Shown one piece after another: positions 11,436 through 24,700 of a stretch of 64,000 nt of DNA. A program made the position numbers and the translations under genes. The DNA comes from Capitulum mitella (lineage: Eukaryota; Arthropoda; Thecostraca; Pollicipedomorpha; Pollicipedidae): contig CP099848.1 of the NCBI GenBank assembly GCA_030062745.1, forward strand, positions 20,013,081 through 20,077,080. The letters are read 5' to 3'. The notes below the pieces were generated by a model. The model did no database searches and was not told the origin of the DNA. It saw only the letters and a list, made by a program, of their open reading frames with translations. How positions within the stretch are numbered: position 1 is the stretch's first letter; the number at the start of each line of letters is the position of its first letter.

Positions 11436-14264
11436 ATATCTCGGAACACAGCCTCGTTCCCAGTTGTCTACCTGCCTACCTAACGGGCAATGTCCAGCCC
11501 ACGCCGCCATAAAGAAACAGACCGTTAGACTTGAAGCTGGTCATTTGTGTTGGTAGGTAACGACTGTGATAAGAAGCGGAATCAGAACTTTTCCTTTTGA
11601 ATGGCTACCGATTCCATTGTTTCCGCAGGCTAGCCAAATCGATTCCTAATCCGACTCAGCACAACTTCCAACCGAATTGATTGTGAAGCCAATTCCAGTC
11701 CAAATGGAAGGAAATCCGGATTCGGCTCTGATTCCGTTGGAATCAAGCACAAGTCTGTTCACATCATGATCCGCCGTGTTGTGACACAGCTGAAAGAATC
11801 GGTCCTCGCGTTGTGATCGTCAGAAGTCGCCGGCCGTAGCCGGTACACGCCGATCTCAGGCCTCGTGACTGAACTGCGGGCGTCAGACCCTACGGTCCCT
11901 GAATTTTGTGACTGCACTTTGCATTGATAAAAGTGCGTGCCGTCAGTGCGTTTAACCTAACGATTTTTGAAACGGTTCCATCTAAATCTGACAAAGGCTT
12001 AAGAGCTTCCCCGCAGTGGTCGATGTACTGGTCCTGTGGCTATTCCAGGTTGCTGTCGCCGCGCGCGCTGGCGATTGCCCGTCGGGCTCGCAGCTGCTGC
12101 CCGAGGATCGGCGTCGGCCCAGGCCGGCCAGGGACCCGATGGCCATTTGATGTGCTGTGTTTAGCCGGCCGATGATCGGCACACACATAGCAGCCAATGC
12201 TTTAAGAATTTATGCTTCTGACGATACCCTGGTGGAGACCTGGAGACCTCCGAACGCATCGTACGGTACGTGATATTAGCGGCCGGGCTGACACTAGGCA
12301 ACCGTCCCTCTTGGTTACTGGGACAAAGGCACATCCATGACGGGGGGGGGGATACTGTCGGACACAGACACCTCCCTAAGGCAGGACAGGTCAGCCACCA
12401 GGTGTGGAGTCGTCACGGGTCGTGAGTGATAGGCCACAGCCCAGCCCTATCCCGTTGACATGAAGCCCGGGCGCCTTTCAGGCTCTATCAATTCAATGAA
12501 TATGGAAATCTAGTCCAGAACTAGGTCCTTCGGTGCCTAAGTAGGTCTGCGGGAAGTCTACGGGTGGTCATTAATGCTAAGCAATGACTCAACGTTTGAA
12601 TTAATTTTCACGTCAGGCACAATTTAGCTACTTACATCCAGAAACTCGGCGTCTGATATAAAATTGTTGGTCATAATAGGGCTGGGGACAGTTTTTTAAG
12701 GTATCAATATTTTTCTCTAGAAAAATCAGGGATAATTTTTTATGGATGTAAATTTTCACAAAAAAGGATAAAAGCTGACAATAATTAAAATTGGTAAGAG
12801 TTTGATTTGCCTCTGATTGGGCAACACAATCGTGACGTCACGACCGTAGTGGTATTAGCAAATTACCTCGGTAAAGGAACTGTTCAAGAATCATTGTGGG
12901 GGCCTAGCGAGGCTGCTACATCACGCTACATTTTATACAGGTAAAAGAGAAAAGCCCAATGTTTGTGGGAAAAGCGTGCCCAGAAACATCAGGTCGTTGC
13001 CCTTTTGTAAATTAATTACCGGCCTGTGTATAAATGGACGGAATTGCACGTAACTGTGAGCAGTCCAGCATTTGAGGGTGCCAACTTCAGCTTTGTGGGT
13101 GCGCGTGGCCCACAAACACAAAGAAAACCCCCAATCCTGGGGTGTGCTTTTCCACACTATGAAGAAGTCCCGCTGGTCGCAGTCGACTTGGTCCAGCACC
13201 CTGAAGTCCATGATGGCGAGACTTTCCCGTTGACTTTGTTATGCCAATCAGCTGGTTTGCACCAGATTCACGTGGCGGGTTTCCCTAAAACTTTGCAGCA
13301 CATCAGATACGCGGCTTTTGTGCGGTAGAGCAGTCACGCGTTTCGAGCTGCTGCGTCCATGATATAAGCAAACAGCGGCCATTAACACTCTTCGATCTGA
13401 CAGATTCGGTAGCAGTCGATATTCCGTCGAGCCAGCGAACTACACCCATGTTGTGGTCAGAGGCACGAGTCTGTTGACTAGTTAAATTTTGGTTAGCGGA
13501 TTAACCCTTTCGTTAATGCAAAAAAATACGGGAATAATTATCTCGTGGTACCTTTTCACACGTTAACTTTAAGACCGTTAATTTTTTAGCCGGATTTTCA
13601 TTTAAGTTTGGAACGTTAACCTTGGCATAAATGATAGGTGGGGCTTCTTAACGGGTGAGGGTATTCGAGGGCTTGGGTGTATGAACTAGGGAGAAACGAT
13701 GGTGAACGTTGACAACCTTCACGTTGACACGTTGGGTACACTGCACGGCAAGAGACGCCAGTAAAGAAGCATGTCTAATGCTTCGCTTCAGTTTCGCTTC
13801 CGGATACTGGCGTAGTGACGTATTTAACATCACTGGAATGCATCAGAGAATCCAGCCACATGGGAAGTTTTGAGACTCATGCCAAATCATTACGTCATCT
13901 ATCGCCATTGCGGGAACCACCAAACTTAGCCACTAATGCCTCGTGACGATACCTGAATTAAAAGGCCTAAAAAAAAAACGAAAACGAAAATGTTTTGGAT
14001 CAGTGAGCAGGATTTCCCATCGTCGATATTTGTTTCGTGCCGTATGGTGTCTTGCTGCAATATTTAGCATGCCGTAAGATTGCTACGTATTTCTTCTGTC
14101 CTCCAATATTAAAATGATTTCTTTATTGTAAGAACTGCGTCAAAATACGTCCGGCACTTCTGCGCAAGTGCATCTCCCCAGTCTCAGGGTGAGATAATGG
14201 TTTTCAGCCAGCTTTGGGACATGAGTGAAACATTAAATATGGTAAGGTTAAATTGGTTATGGGT

Positions 14265-14430
14265 ACAGGCGCAGCCGGGGGGGGGGGGGGGACCCCCCTT
14301 AGGCCAGCATTTTTCGCAAAAACCATTGCACATCGTCTTCCTGAGAGGCGGTTTTCGTATGATCTCAGTTCACACTCAGCTCCGCCCCCCTCCCCCCTCA
14401 AGAAAATCCTGGCTGCGTCCCTGGTTATGG
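14265..14430 (+). mobile_element. MITE-like element, copy 1
   Basis: Starts near GGCGCAGCCGGGGGGGG and ends near CTGGCTGCGTCCCTG; the ends are imperfect inverted repeats (GACGCAGCCAGG type). The interior TTTTTCGCAAAAACCATTGC is shared with the copy at 30.97 kb in the same orientation. No transposase inside. Confidence 0.7.
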
Positions 14431-15299
14431 TCGATAGTCTAGACAACAAATTAGTCTAGATCATGGCTAGGGACTTTCAAAAATTCCTAAGTTGGTCCAC
14501 ATAGGACTTCAGACCGTTTCATTCCAGTCAATGTCGTGGGCCTAATGCTAAAATCTCTGAATATTGGACGGTCCTGACCATCCAATCCCCGGGATCTCCA
14601 GCCATGGTCTAGATAATAATCATAAATCAATTCTGAATCCCTTACACCACTGACGGCATGGAAGTTGCAGATGGAATACAGGCGTTGTTCTGAATCTCCG
14701 CAGGCATTCAGTAAAGGACTGAGGGTGTTTAAGTCGTTACGATATGAAAGCTGTCCTGGAAGTGATGAAATAAGTGGGTGTAAACCTTTCAGGACAATAG
14801 TGTTGAATTGTGAAATGCACGCGAACTCATAGCTTAGCATAAGAACTGCAATGCGATGATTGGACGGCAAACGAGACAATTCAGCTATTTCTGCCTTTTG
14901 AAAAGTTTTGGAGGGTAAAAATCAGGTGTTGGAATTAAAAAAAGCTAACGGATTAACGGATTAACTTTAACTTCCGTTAACTTTCCTTATCGATTTAACG
15001 GATTAACTTCAGTTTGGTTAACCCTTCCAGTTAAATAAATACTTATAACTGAAATGAAATGTATGGCTAGTTCTGCCCATCTCTGGTTGTGGTTAAGGTT
15101 TTCTTATGCTTTTTGGACCATCTGCCAGCTCATGCGCGGCTGGAGACTCTCCCAATTAGACATCACTGGTACGGCGCCGCTGCTCGTGCCATTTTACAAC
15201 CAATGCCATGTTCGCTTAATCGCATTATACTCCATCGCATCTTCTTTCAATTGTTTTGTAGTCCAGTGGGTGCTTAATAGGCGCCTCAATAGCCGGGGT

Positions 15300-15660
15300 T
15301 TTCTCAAGAGAGATAAAGAGAGAGAGGGAGGTCCTCGAGGAGCCTCTTTGGCTCCCCTAAGCAGTCTCGGGAGCCGTTTTAAAGCAGCCTCTGAAACGTC
15401 CTCAGAGGAGTCTCCGAGACCTCTTCGAAAACGCCTCCGAGGTCACTCTGAACTGCCCCGTGAGACTTCTCGAAAGTGCCTCCGAAATCTCTCCTAACAG
15501 ACATTTGGGGCCTCCCCGAAGGAAACTGCGGCACCTGCGGGGTGCCCTTCGAGGCCTTCCCAAGGGGCCTCAGGAGCACCCGAAACGGCCTCCGGGGCCT
15601 CCCTGCAGGTCTTTGAGGCCTTTTCCTTGGGAAAGGTCTTCGAGAGGCTTTTCAATATCC
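15300..15660. repeat. Degenerate GCCTCCGAGG-type repeat
   Basis: Many spaced variants of CCTC(C/T)GAGG(C/T)C and CTTCGAGAGG, unit about 20-30 bp, poorly preserved. Open frames exist on both strands because the unit lacks stops. Confidence 0.6.
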
Positions 15661-17559
15661 ATCCGTAGGAGGGCCCATCGGCTCCTGTCACCATCAGCCG
15701 AAAGGAGCCTCGTCGCGTTCTGCACAATGCCGGGGTCTGCTTAGATCAAGAGGGAAGGAATAGCATTGGACCCACTATCCCCCCTCGTTCACACATGGTT
15801 ACGTCGCTGATCATATGCCATGAGAAAAAATTCAAAGCACAAAATTCCCGTTTGCATATCACATCAGCTCTTAACAGGATATATGCTGCACGAAAACATT
15901 TGCGCTTAGTGTGCTATGTATGGGACGCTGATAAGGAAAACTAATTGTCAGGAAACTGGCATATAAATCCATTTGGTAACAACTGCCAATGAATTTGTAA
16001 AAAGTGTAAGGAACAGCGTAAGTCCGTTTCTTCGAAAGTCATACTTTCTTACGTATACATCTGAAAATCACCTATCTTCAAGGCAATAGCATAATGAGTG
16101 CGCGGAAACGTCTGATTTCCAGACCACTTGGAGCCCAACTTATGTCGTTCAGAGCGCCAATTTTGGTACGACTTTATTGTGTTAGCTTGTGAGTACCATC
16201 CATTTTGTAATTGTAACTATTTTACAGGCGTTTATTTGGTGTCTTATTCGCAGGACGTAGGGCAAAAATGTGCTAATTTCACAAGAACTGCTGTTGCTCA
16301 GCAGCAACTGGTGTGGTCTGACTCTATGTTTAGCTGTGTCTGTAACGTGGTACTCCCGGCATCCTGTAACTCCCCAGCCTCCCCTTTAGGTAGAGCCGAT
16401 AGGAATGACCTGACTTGCGGTCAGTCCATCTCCAACATAATACCTCTGTAACATATGCGCAGTGTTCGGTCAACGTAATCATCATCTTAAATGTAAGTAA
16501 TCATCTTGAATTTTCAAGCTTATTTTAGGCACACATTTAACGGAGGCTGGAAAACTTGCAAGCCATCTTGTCCGATGTTTAGCTACCGATGTTTAGCAGC
16601 ATAGTATATTCGATGCAGACTAGCCTCCGTGAGCTAATACAGCACATAATTTAATCCGAAACGTGGATCATTTGAGATCCATATGCTGTTCATGATGTAC
16701 CTTGCCGTTCAATCTCAAAGGTCTTCTTTGTGAACGTGACGAAATTCCGTTATACGCGTCTTGCGAAACCACTCTGAACACACAGCTCATTGACGATCAG
16801 TTGTGTTGTCGGTATATTGTAATGTGCTATGCAACCATGATATGCCCGTCAAATGCCAGGTATCCGGAAGCCAAGACGGCTGGGAAGTGAATGGTGAACT
16901 TTGCGGCTGCTCGAACGAAACAGTTATAAACCTGGACAGGACACATGGACCACAGAGGAACGGCTACACCGTTCTCGATATATGTTCCTTTCTTGAAAAA
17001 ATGCCTGTCGAAAAGTCTTTCGGGAAGATGTATTCACAAGTTGTACCACAAAATCGATAAAATGGACAAAACTCCCATGCAACACTCAAAATGTGCAAAA
17101 CTACTAAGCCTAGAAGCAAAAATGCGCAGCAATGAAGACGTGCTCGCGAAATGTGTACAATGCGAGTTAACCTCACAGAGCAGCAGTTAATGCCAATGCC
17201 GGACACCAATGGACCAATACATCGGTCTTTGGTCTAGAACAGACGTGGCATGCTTTGTGTAGAACACAGCATTACCCTGGAGACAATTTCTTTCACTTTA
17301 ACGATGCTCTGGAAATGCTTTTTTTCTACATCCCTACATTTTTCTACATCCCCCTGGATTTTGTGCATATTTTCTTCCCTTGCACCACGAGGGCCACTGT
17401 TTAAACAATAAGTAAAATTTCAAAGCTATTTTAGGTAGCTTCAGTCGTTTTTTTTCTCCGGAATCTGTCAAACAGTCGGGTACATACACAAAGTTCCAAC
17501 ATCATCTTAATATGGCACCAGCTGGAAGTTATCAGAAGGCACAGGCCAGCGGGCCCGGT

Positions 17560-17700
17560 CCATCTCTGCGTCAAGTGACCACTCCGGCCCCACGGGGCAC
17601 CTGAGGTCACCGCTCCAGCCCCGCGGGGCCCCTGAGGTCACCACTCCGACTCCAAAGGGCACCTGAAGTCACCACTCCAGCTCCACGGGATACTTTCCCG
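17560..17700 (-). repeat. 31-bp minisatellite seeded by the end of PPAT
   Basis: Reading on the gene strand, the last six codons and stop of PPAT (CCCGTGGAGCTGGAGTGGTGA) and about ten bases after it are followed by three further degenerate copies of the same 30-31 bp block. Each later copy keeps a CCC..GGAG.GGTGAC-like core. The first copy is coding, the rest lie in the presumed 3' UTR. Confidence 0.85.
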
Positions 17701-19207
17701 TCAGGCAGGCGACGCACTGGCCCGACTTGTCCGGGTCCTTCAGGCCGGCGCGCACCGCCGCCTTCAGCCCCTCCACGGAGAGGTACTCCAGGCTGTCGGC
17801 GCCGGCGGCCTCCGCGCGCTCGCCCTCGCCGTACCGGTTGGCGAACAGTTCGGCGCGCGTCGGGATGTTGATGCCCATATAGCAGGGGTGCCGGATCGGC
17901 GGCGAGGCCACGCGGATGTGCACCTGCGCGGCGCCGTTCTCCTTCAGCAGACGCACGATCGGCCGCACGGTGGTGCCGCGCACGATCGAGTCGTCGACGA
18001 TCACGACGCGCTTGCCCTCGACGTTGGCGCGCAGCACGCCGAACTTCTTGCTGACGCCGAGCGCGCGCGTGCGCTGGTCCGGCTGGATGAACGTGCGGCC
18101 GACGTAGCGGTTCTTGCAGAAGACCTCGACGTACGGCAGGCCCGACTGGCGTGCGAAGCCGAGCGCAGCCGGCGTGGCCGACTCGGGCACGGTCGAGACG
18201 AGATCGGCCGGCGCCGGCCGCTCGCGCGCCAGCTGCGCGCCGCTCCGCTCGCGCACCGAGTACACCATCTGACCCTCGAACCAGCTGTCGGGCCGCGCGA
18301 AGTACACGTACTCGAAGATGCAGAAGGCGGGCGGCGCGGCGTCGCGGCGCGGCACCACGTCGATGCTGCGCACGCCGGCGGCGGTCAGCTCGACGATCTC
18401 GCCCTGCCGCACGTCGCGCGTCCAGCGCGCCCCGCACGACTGGAACGCGCACGACTCGGACGAGACGACGTAGCCGAGCGGCGCGCCGCCGCCGCCGCCG
18501 AGCGCGCGCAGCTCGCCCACGCACAGCGGCCGGTTGCCGTACGGGTCGCGCGCCGCGAACAGCCGGTCCTTGTAGAGCACGGCGATGGCGTAGGAGGTGG
18601 GCGTGCGCCGGATCAGGTGGCGGATGCGCGCCGGCCAGTCGGCGCCGTTGGGCTCGCCGCCGGGCGGCGCCAGCGACAGCACCTGCATGATGAGCTCCGA
18701 GTCGGAGGTGGTCGAGAGGCCGACGCCGCGCTCCAGCACCTCGCGCCGCAGCCGGCCGGCGTTGATGAGCTCGCCGTTGTGCGCCAGCGCCACCAGGCCG
18801 TGCTTGGAGTGCACGATGAACGGCTGGCAGTGCTGCGAGTCCGAGCCGCCGGCCGTGCTGTACCGCGTGTGGCCGAGCGCCAGGCTGCCGGCCAGCCGCG
18901 CCAGCCGCTCGGCCGTGAACACGTTCGCCACCAGGCCCATGCCGCGCTCCTGGCGGAACTCGGCGTCGGTGCCGTCGCCAGCGACGATGCCGGCGCTCTC
19001 CTGGCCGCGGTGCTGCATCGCTACCAGGCCCATGTACACCGTCTGCGCCACGGACAGGCTCGTCGGCCACGGCTTGGCCGCCACCACGCCGAACACGCCG
19101 CACGCCTCGCGCAGCTCCTGCTCGTCGCCGGCGGGGACCTCCGGCGAGGCGGTGGAGTCCTGCCGCGGCATCCTCTCGCACTGTTCACAACGCCGGTCGC
19201 TCTGCAT
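17669..19207 (-). CDS. PPAT: Amidophosphoribosyltransferase (glutamine PRPP amidotransferase), single exon
   Basis: Catalyses the first committed step of de novo purine synthesis in the cytosol: PRPP plus glutamine gives 5-phosphoribosylamine. The frame encodes 512 residues (human enzyme about 517) without an intron. The start at 19207 is chosen because its context is CCACCATGC and the frame then covers the whole family; an in-frame ATG at 19171 is the alternative. Cys36 in EACGVFG would be the N-terminal nucleophile after removal of a 35-residue propeptide, longer than the 11 residues of the human protein. Class II glutaminase motifs follow: [27 protein letters not shown]. The PRPP loop [13 protein letters not shown] lies at about 401-413. 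Four cysteines expected to bind the [4Fe-4S] cluster are at about 296, 442, 498 and 501 (CVAC), and the family ending KYPVELEW is intact. Identification is secure; lack of introns is seen directly, its origin (retrocopy or intron loss) is not known. Confidence 0.97.
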   Translation of the reverse strand: MQSDRRCEQCERMPRQDSTASPEVPAGDEQELREACGVFGVVAAKPWPTSLSVAQTVYMGLVAMQHRGQESAGIVAGDGTDAEFRQERGMGLVANVFTAERLARLAGSLALGHTRYSTAGGSDSQHCQPFIVHSKHGLVALAHNGELINAGRLRREVLERGVGLSTTSDSELIMQVLSLAPPGGEPNGADWPARIRHLIRRTPTSYAIAVLYKDRLFAARDPYGNRPLCVGELRALGGGGGAPLGYVVSSESCAFQSCGARWTRDVRQGEIVELTAAGVRSIDVVPRRDAAPPAFCIFEYVYFARPDSWFEGQMVYSVRERSGAQLARERPAPADLVSTVPESATPAALGFARQSGLPYVEVFCKNRYVGRTFIQPDQRTRALGVSKKFGVLRANVEGKRVVIVDDSIVRGTTVRPIVRLLKENGAAQVHIRVASPPIRHPCYMGINIPTRAELFANRYGEGERAEAAGADSLEYLSVEGLKAAVRAGLKDPDKSGQCVACLTGKYPVELEW

Positions 19208-21584
19208 GGTGGACGGCCTCGGCACAGCTCCGCACAGTTGAACGCATACGGAGCCGGCGCCACCGAAGTCGCTGGGTGCAGTCAACGCTCCCAGCCTGCC
19301 GCCAGCACGCCACGCAAGCAAGTGGCAGCGCCCGGCCGGCTCGTGCCGGTGTCACGTGGCGGGCCTGCAGCGTCTGCCGGAAACTGGCCAGCGGGGACCT
19401 TCTGTAAACAATGGCGCACCGCCGCGACTCGAGGAGGCCGTACCCGGAATACGAGTCTGGTGACGGCCACCAAAGCCGGACGACCGGGACATCGCCCGTC
19501 GTTACAACCCGACCACGTGGGGACGGCCCGCCCGGGTCGCAGGGGTCACGGACCACGCGGCGCTAATCCTCTCCCCTCCCGCTCTGAGCCTGCTGAGCCG
19601 CTAAAACGGCCCGGCACCCCTGCCGAGGGTACAGGCACGGTCAGCTTATTCACAGCGTGTGGTGGGCAGGGCGGGGAATGTGGTAATTCCCGAATAAGGG
19701 AAGAATTCACTTGGAAACGAACCCAACGCACTGGGCCCGGCCAATGAGGAACATCGAAGTTTGCATACCGTGCGTTGTAGAAACGTGAAAAACACGAGAG
19801 TGAAAACCGTCCGTGGTGCTTCGTTACCACGAGAAGTGTGACGTCACCTTCGCGTACCGTTGCCGTTCTCTCCACGTCATATCTTTGAGAACTGCCGTGA
19901 CACAAGTTCCTGGGTAATACTGAGACAACGTTCGTCGTCATCATTACCATTGGAGTTCTTAGTTGAAAACCAAGGGGATAAGCAAATTAACCAGAAAGCG
20001 AGTACAGATGCACTGATATAGGTAAACAAATGCATGCAGACATTTTTAATTTCTTTTCCCAGCCTCTATAAACACGATGAGTACGAGAAAAAATCCGATA
20101 TTTCTGTAAACACATCCACAAGCGAGGTGTGCCTCGTCTGCCAGAAGGGCGGGCAGTGGTGGGCTTGGCCAACGCACCGTTGTGTACACGGCTTGGTGTT
20201 TCCTCACACTTCGTTCAATTTCAGAGGCTCACTGTATCAAAGTTGCGTTGTTGAGTCACAGTAACCCAACTGCGCCACTGCTGAGGAAAGATTTTCAGAT
20301 AACGCACATAAAGTGTCTGTTAAACGAGTGAGATGTCAAACAAGAAAACTAGCGATGTCGTTCGATCTGTCGTTTAACGGACGATACATCTCTCCTCCCT
20401 CGCTCCAAGTCCCGCTGCACTGACAAGGCGAACGCCGCAGTTGCGCAACGTAGACAATAAACGAGGCTTTTGCTTCGACAGCGTGTGTTATGCCACGTCG
20501 TCGCGCAGACAAAGGCGCAGCCAGTCGTCGAAAGGCCCAATATACGACAGAGAGAACTTCCAGACATCTGCACAAGCTCACAAAACGCCCGTTGGCAAAT
20601 GTTCTAGCTCGTTGATTATCTTTATTTCTGACAGATGGGTTACATGTATCACAGCAAAATGGGCGGTTCATAAGTTCGTCGGCGCATCTCAGTCAACAGG
20701 AAATACGTCATGACGCAGAAAAACAGTTTTTTATTCCAAATGCGCCTAAAAATGGCGGGGATCTGAACGAAAGAGGTTACGTTGTTCGCATATACCATCA
20801 TAGCGGTTGGTTTATCGTTGATTGCAGCTCTTCGACGTGTCTTGCGAGTGTAGAAATATCATACGGAACACAAAAGTCATCGTCAAAATGTAACGAAGCT
20901 TATAGCATCTAAGAAGTGGAACAATAACGAGATGTTCTGCATCAAACGCATCCATAACCAGATTCCTCCACGATAAGCCAATGACTTAAAACCCAAGATC
21001 AAAACCGACAGTATATAAATCGAGACAATGTTGCGTATCGCGCACTCCTAACGCACCGAAACAATACCGCCATTCTGATCGCCGAACAATCACCAACATC
21101 AGCCCATCAATCAAACGTGTGGAGGACCGTTTCAGGAATCGGCCGCGGGAAGATTAGCAGAGCCGCAGCGCCGCACGATGAGCGAGCAGATCCCCGCAAC
21201 TGGCGCACGCAGGCCGGCGTACCCCTCCGCCCCAGCAGGGGAGTCAGGGCACGGTCGCTGCCGGGTTCCTCGGCCACCCGGCTCTATCAGTCCGGGCCGC
21301 CGGTGCAGGCGCGGCCGCCAGACTGGCCCCGTCCAGCAACAGGCCGGCGCCGGTCCCGCCTGGCGCCCCGTCTGCCGCCGATGGGCCCGCGATTCCCGCT
21401 CCCGTCAGCACAGCGGGGTCTGTGGTCCCCGCTTCACCTCCCTCTGCCAGGTCTGCAACTTCTGCTGCTCTCCACTCTGCGGGCCCATCACGACTGCTCG
21501 TCTCTCCTCTGCCGGCCCGTCACTCCCGCCTGGCTGTCCTCTGCAGAGCTCGCTGGTCCCGCCCGCCCCCCTCTGCGGGAGCCT
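19208..21584. other. Intergenic region upstream of PPAT
   Basis: No gene recognised on either strand. 19210-19760 is GC-rich and probably holds the PPAT promoter and 5' UTR; 19760-21100 is of mixed composition; 21100-21580 is GC-rich sequence downstream of the MPPE1 stop and may be its 3' UTR. No TATA box or poly(A) signal stands out. Confidence 0.5.
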
Positions 21585-21785
21585 TCACTCCTGTTTTCCG
21601 TCGCGCTGCTGCGTGGCCGCGCAGCGTTCGGGGCCGTTCCAGCGCCTGATGACGCGCCGGCGGGCCGTCACGATGAAGCTGAGCACCAGCGAGGCCGGCA
21701 CGCCCACCAGGTAGAGCGCCACCACGCTGCGTTCGTCCGCCATCCAGCACTTGAACAGCGCGTGCGAGTCTGCCCCGAGCCGCAG
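21585..21785 (-). CDS. MPPE1: MPPE1 exon 6 (C-terminal membrane segment)
   Basis: Acceptor TGACCTGCTCCCAG, phase 0, 66 codons plus TGA. Encodes KCWMADERSVV, aligned with the family's KCYLP region, a membrane helix, then a basic tail (TARRRVIRRW) that should face the cytosol. Confidence 0.87.
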   Translation of the reverse strand: MRLGADSHALFKCWMADERSVVALYLVGVPASLVLSFIVTARRRVIRRWNGPERCAATQQRDGKQE

Positions 21786-24700
21786 CTGGGAGCAGGTCAG
21801 GAAGCAGAAGTCATGGTCACAAATTAGCACGGTCAGACCGGCACAGCGAAATAGGCGCAGTTATGTCAGCAACGTAAGATCAGCACGAGTACTGCAGCAC
21901 GCCAGGTCAGTGGGCGGTCAGCAGAAGCAGCAGACTGACGGAATCAATCCGACAATCCGGAACAATCCGACAATCCGACAATCCGGATCCGACAATCCGG
22001 AACCAATCCGACAACTGTGTGCTTCCTTGTGGGATGCTGAATGTTTTGGGGAGTGTGAAACGCAAACTCTGTCATAGACAAAAATGAACACAAAAATAAA
22101 ACGATACATTTAAATATTGCAGCAGAACCTTCAAAACCACGCAGGACACTGGACTCGATGAAGAACGCGCGTGAAGAACACACAAAACAACACAACAAAA
22201 TACCTTCGCGTCCCAACTTTCGCCACCAACTTACCAGCCCTACACGCACACGGCACCGGTCCTATCCACCCTCCCCCCCCCAATCTTCAGCGACCGGTGC
22301 TCACCATCAGGAAGGAAGGGTCGGCGCGGTTCCGCCAGCTGAAGGACGGCACCGAGTACTCGGTGACGGCGCCGGCGGCCGTGCGGTGCTCGGTCCGACA
22401 GAAGTGGTGCGTGTGCCCGGACAGCACCAGACGCGGCCGCAGCCGCTCCAGGATGGCCGTGCTGGCCGCCTTCGAGAGGCACTCCCAGCCGGGCCGGAAC
22501 GGGCGGGCCCGCTCGGCCAGCGGCGCCGCGTCTGGGCCGCGGCACAGCTCGTCCGACGGCCGGTACAACGGGTAGTGCTGCGGCAGCGCGGCCGGCTCAC
22601 GAGCGGAGACCAAACGACGGCGAGACGGCCGCGGACGCCCCTCCTCGACTCTTCCGAGCAATCAACACACAAACAGTCATCGTGCGGCAAAACTCTGGCA
22701 TACCGGGCACATGTGGCTACCGCCTAGTTCTGTAGCCACGAGCACCACAGACGTCACGGGACCAGTGTTTATCTACACTGCGGTTCGCACTGGCAGGCCC
22801 AATGCATTGCACTTGGTCATAGTGGGCTCACTGGTATCAATGGCACAAACTGGCTTACCTGTAATACAACGGGACGGCTGTACGGGATCCTGGGAATGTC
22901 ATCTGCACATTCCTGGTCCGGATTTTCAGAGCATCTGAGGGTCTCTATAAACAAGACCAGGCCCTTCTCTTAACATGGTTATAATTTCATGTGAAAAAGA
23001 GGCAAACTAAAACGTTTGCTGACTGTAAGGTTTTTAAACCCCACGTCAATAGGATATATTTGTTTTCTGCAATTCTTCACAACATCAAGACTGAAGGAAC
23101 CCCAAAAACGTCTGTCTGGCTTGGTCGTGCAGTTCAGTCGTTTATTTCCTACAGTTGGGGCAGTAAAGAAAGTCGCAAAAGGCGCCGGACTAAGCACTTT
23201 CAGACATCGTCAGCCTGGCCAGCCCGGCACATTCCTACTCCAATTCCGCCGTACATCCGGCCGAAACCAAGGCCGGCCGCCAGGAAGCCCCCGCCCCTGC
23301 GCTCACCGGCGACCCTGTGCAGCTGGCGTTCGGCTGGCGCGCACAGCCGGCACGAGTCGCCCTCCATGGCCACGCTGTTGATGAGCACCAGGTGCAGACG
23401 GTCTGACAGCGAGGTCAGCACCACGCCCGACGTGTTGTGACGCTCGTCGAACCGACTGGACAGGTGGGGCCGCACGCTGCCGGAGGACGGCGCGGGGTCA
23501 CGCCTTCAGACCCAGCAGAGGAGCCGGCTCGGTGGGGAACATCGCGGCACGCAATTGTGGGCAGGCGTCCTTAAAACGTTTACGGGTTTCGTTATTCATA
23601 TAGTATGGTCTTATCAAAAGTATGGTATCAAAAGACCATACTATATTCATATAGTATCGTCTTACCTATATTAAGTCATGAATTACGACGAAATTGTTCT
23701 GACTTCTCTGGCATTTCAGCTAAACCAGACATAGCTATTTCTTATTATGTACGCATCACCTGGACCTTCTCCTTTTTCAACACGTTCAAGTGCACACCAA
23801 TGTTTCAGGCCTTGCGCAGTCTTCCAATACGACATGGATTGCTCAAGTGCGAACGTGACAAACCCGCAGCATCCGCCGATGAAATGACCATCAGTCACCT
23901 GTAGTGGAAGCCGATGTCGTGGTTTCCGGCGACCACCAGTCGACGCAGACCGTCGGAGACGGGAAATAGGCTGTCGAAACGGCGCGACGTCTCCAGGAAC
24001 TCCAGGGCGCCGCTCCACTTCCCCTCATCATACAGGTCACCTGAGCACGGGAGCTGGTCAAGTAAATCACAAGGAAGAATCGTAGGTGTCCAGTAAAAGA
24101 CCCTTAACAAGACACAGCTGCCTTCGTCATCCAGTGTCGCGTACTACTGTGTTCGTAGCATGGTCAGATTCCGATCAATGGGGCTGGGATGTTACCCAGT
24201 GACGTTTTTGGTCTGCTACCAATCTGACATACGACTTTTAAGTCTTTTGTGCATAACTTTGCACACATACGACGATCCACAAACAGCCCAAAAGGCAGGG
24301 AAACACACGAACAAACAAACAACCAGAGCGGAGAGTCGGTCCCACCGAGGAAGACGACGACGTCCGGCCGGTGCAGGGTGACGGCCGACACGTACGAGCG
24401 GTGCATCTGCCACTCGCGCCGCAGCCGGTCGAACCAGTGGCCGTGGCGCGTGCCCAGCAGGTGTGGGTCGGCCACCACCATCAGCCGGAGGCCCGGCTCG
24501 GCGGCGGACAGCGGCGCCGGCCAGTGACACTGCGGCACGGCCGCGGGGCGTCACGGAGCACGCCCGGCGGCGGCCAGGCCTGTGCTGCCGCACTGGTCAC
24601 CGAAGGCCTTCCGCGGGACAATGACATCAAAAACGACCTACTGCACGTAGTGAGTATGTGCATGTTTTGTTCATGTGTTCTCAAACAGAGAAAGGGCACA

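Larger units (their letters stand above)
11440..17555. other. Intergenic region left of PPAT
   Basis: No gene recognised. Contains GTTAAC-rich stretches at 13480-13625 and 14940-15030, the MITE at 14.27 kb and the CCTCCGAGG repeat at 15.3 kb. Frames such as 16128-16451 and 14487-14879 show no known motif. Confidence 0.5.

Noticed and set aside
17888-19747. 619-codon plus-strand frame antisense to PPAT
   Set aside because: It mirrors PPAT's GC-rich codons, is Arg/His/Ala/Gly-rich and matches no fold; the minus-strand frame is a textbook PPAT.
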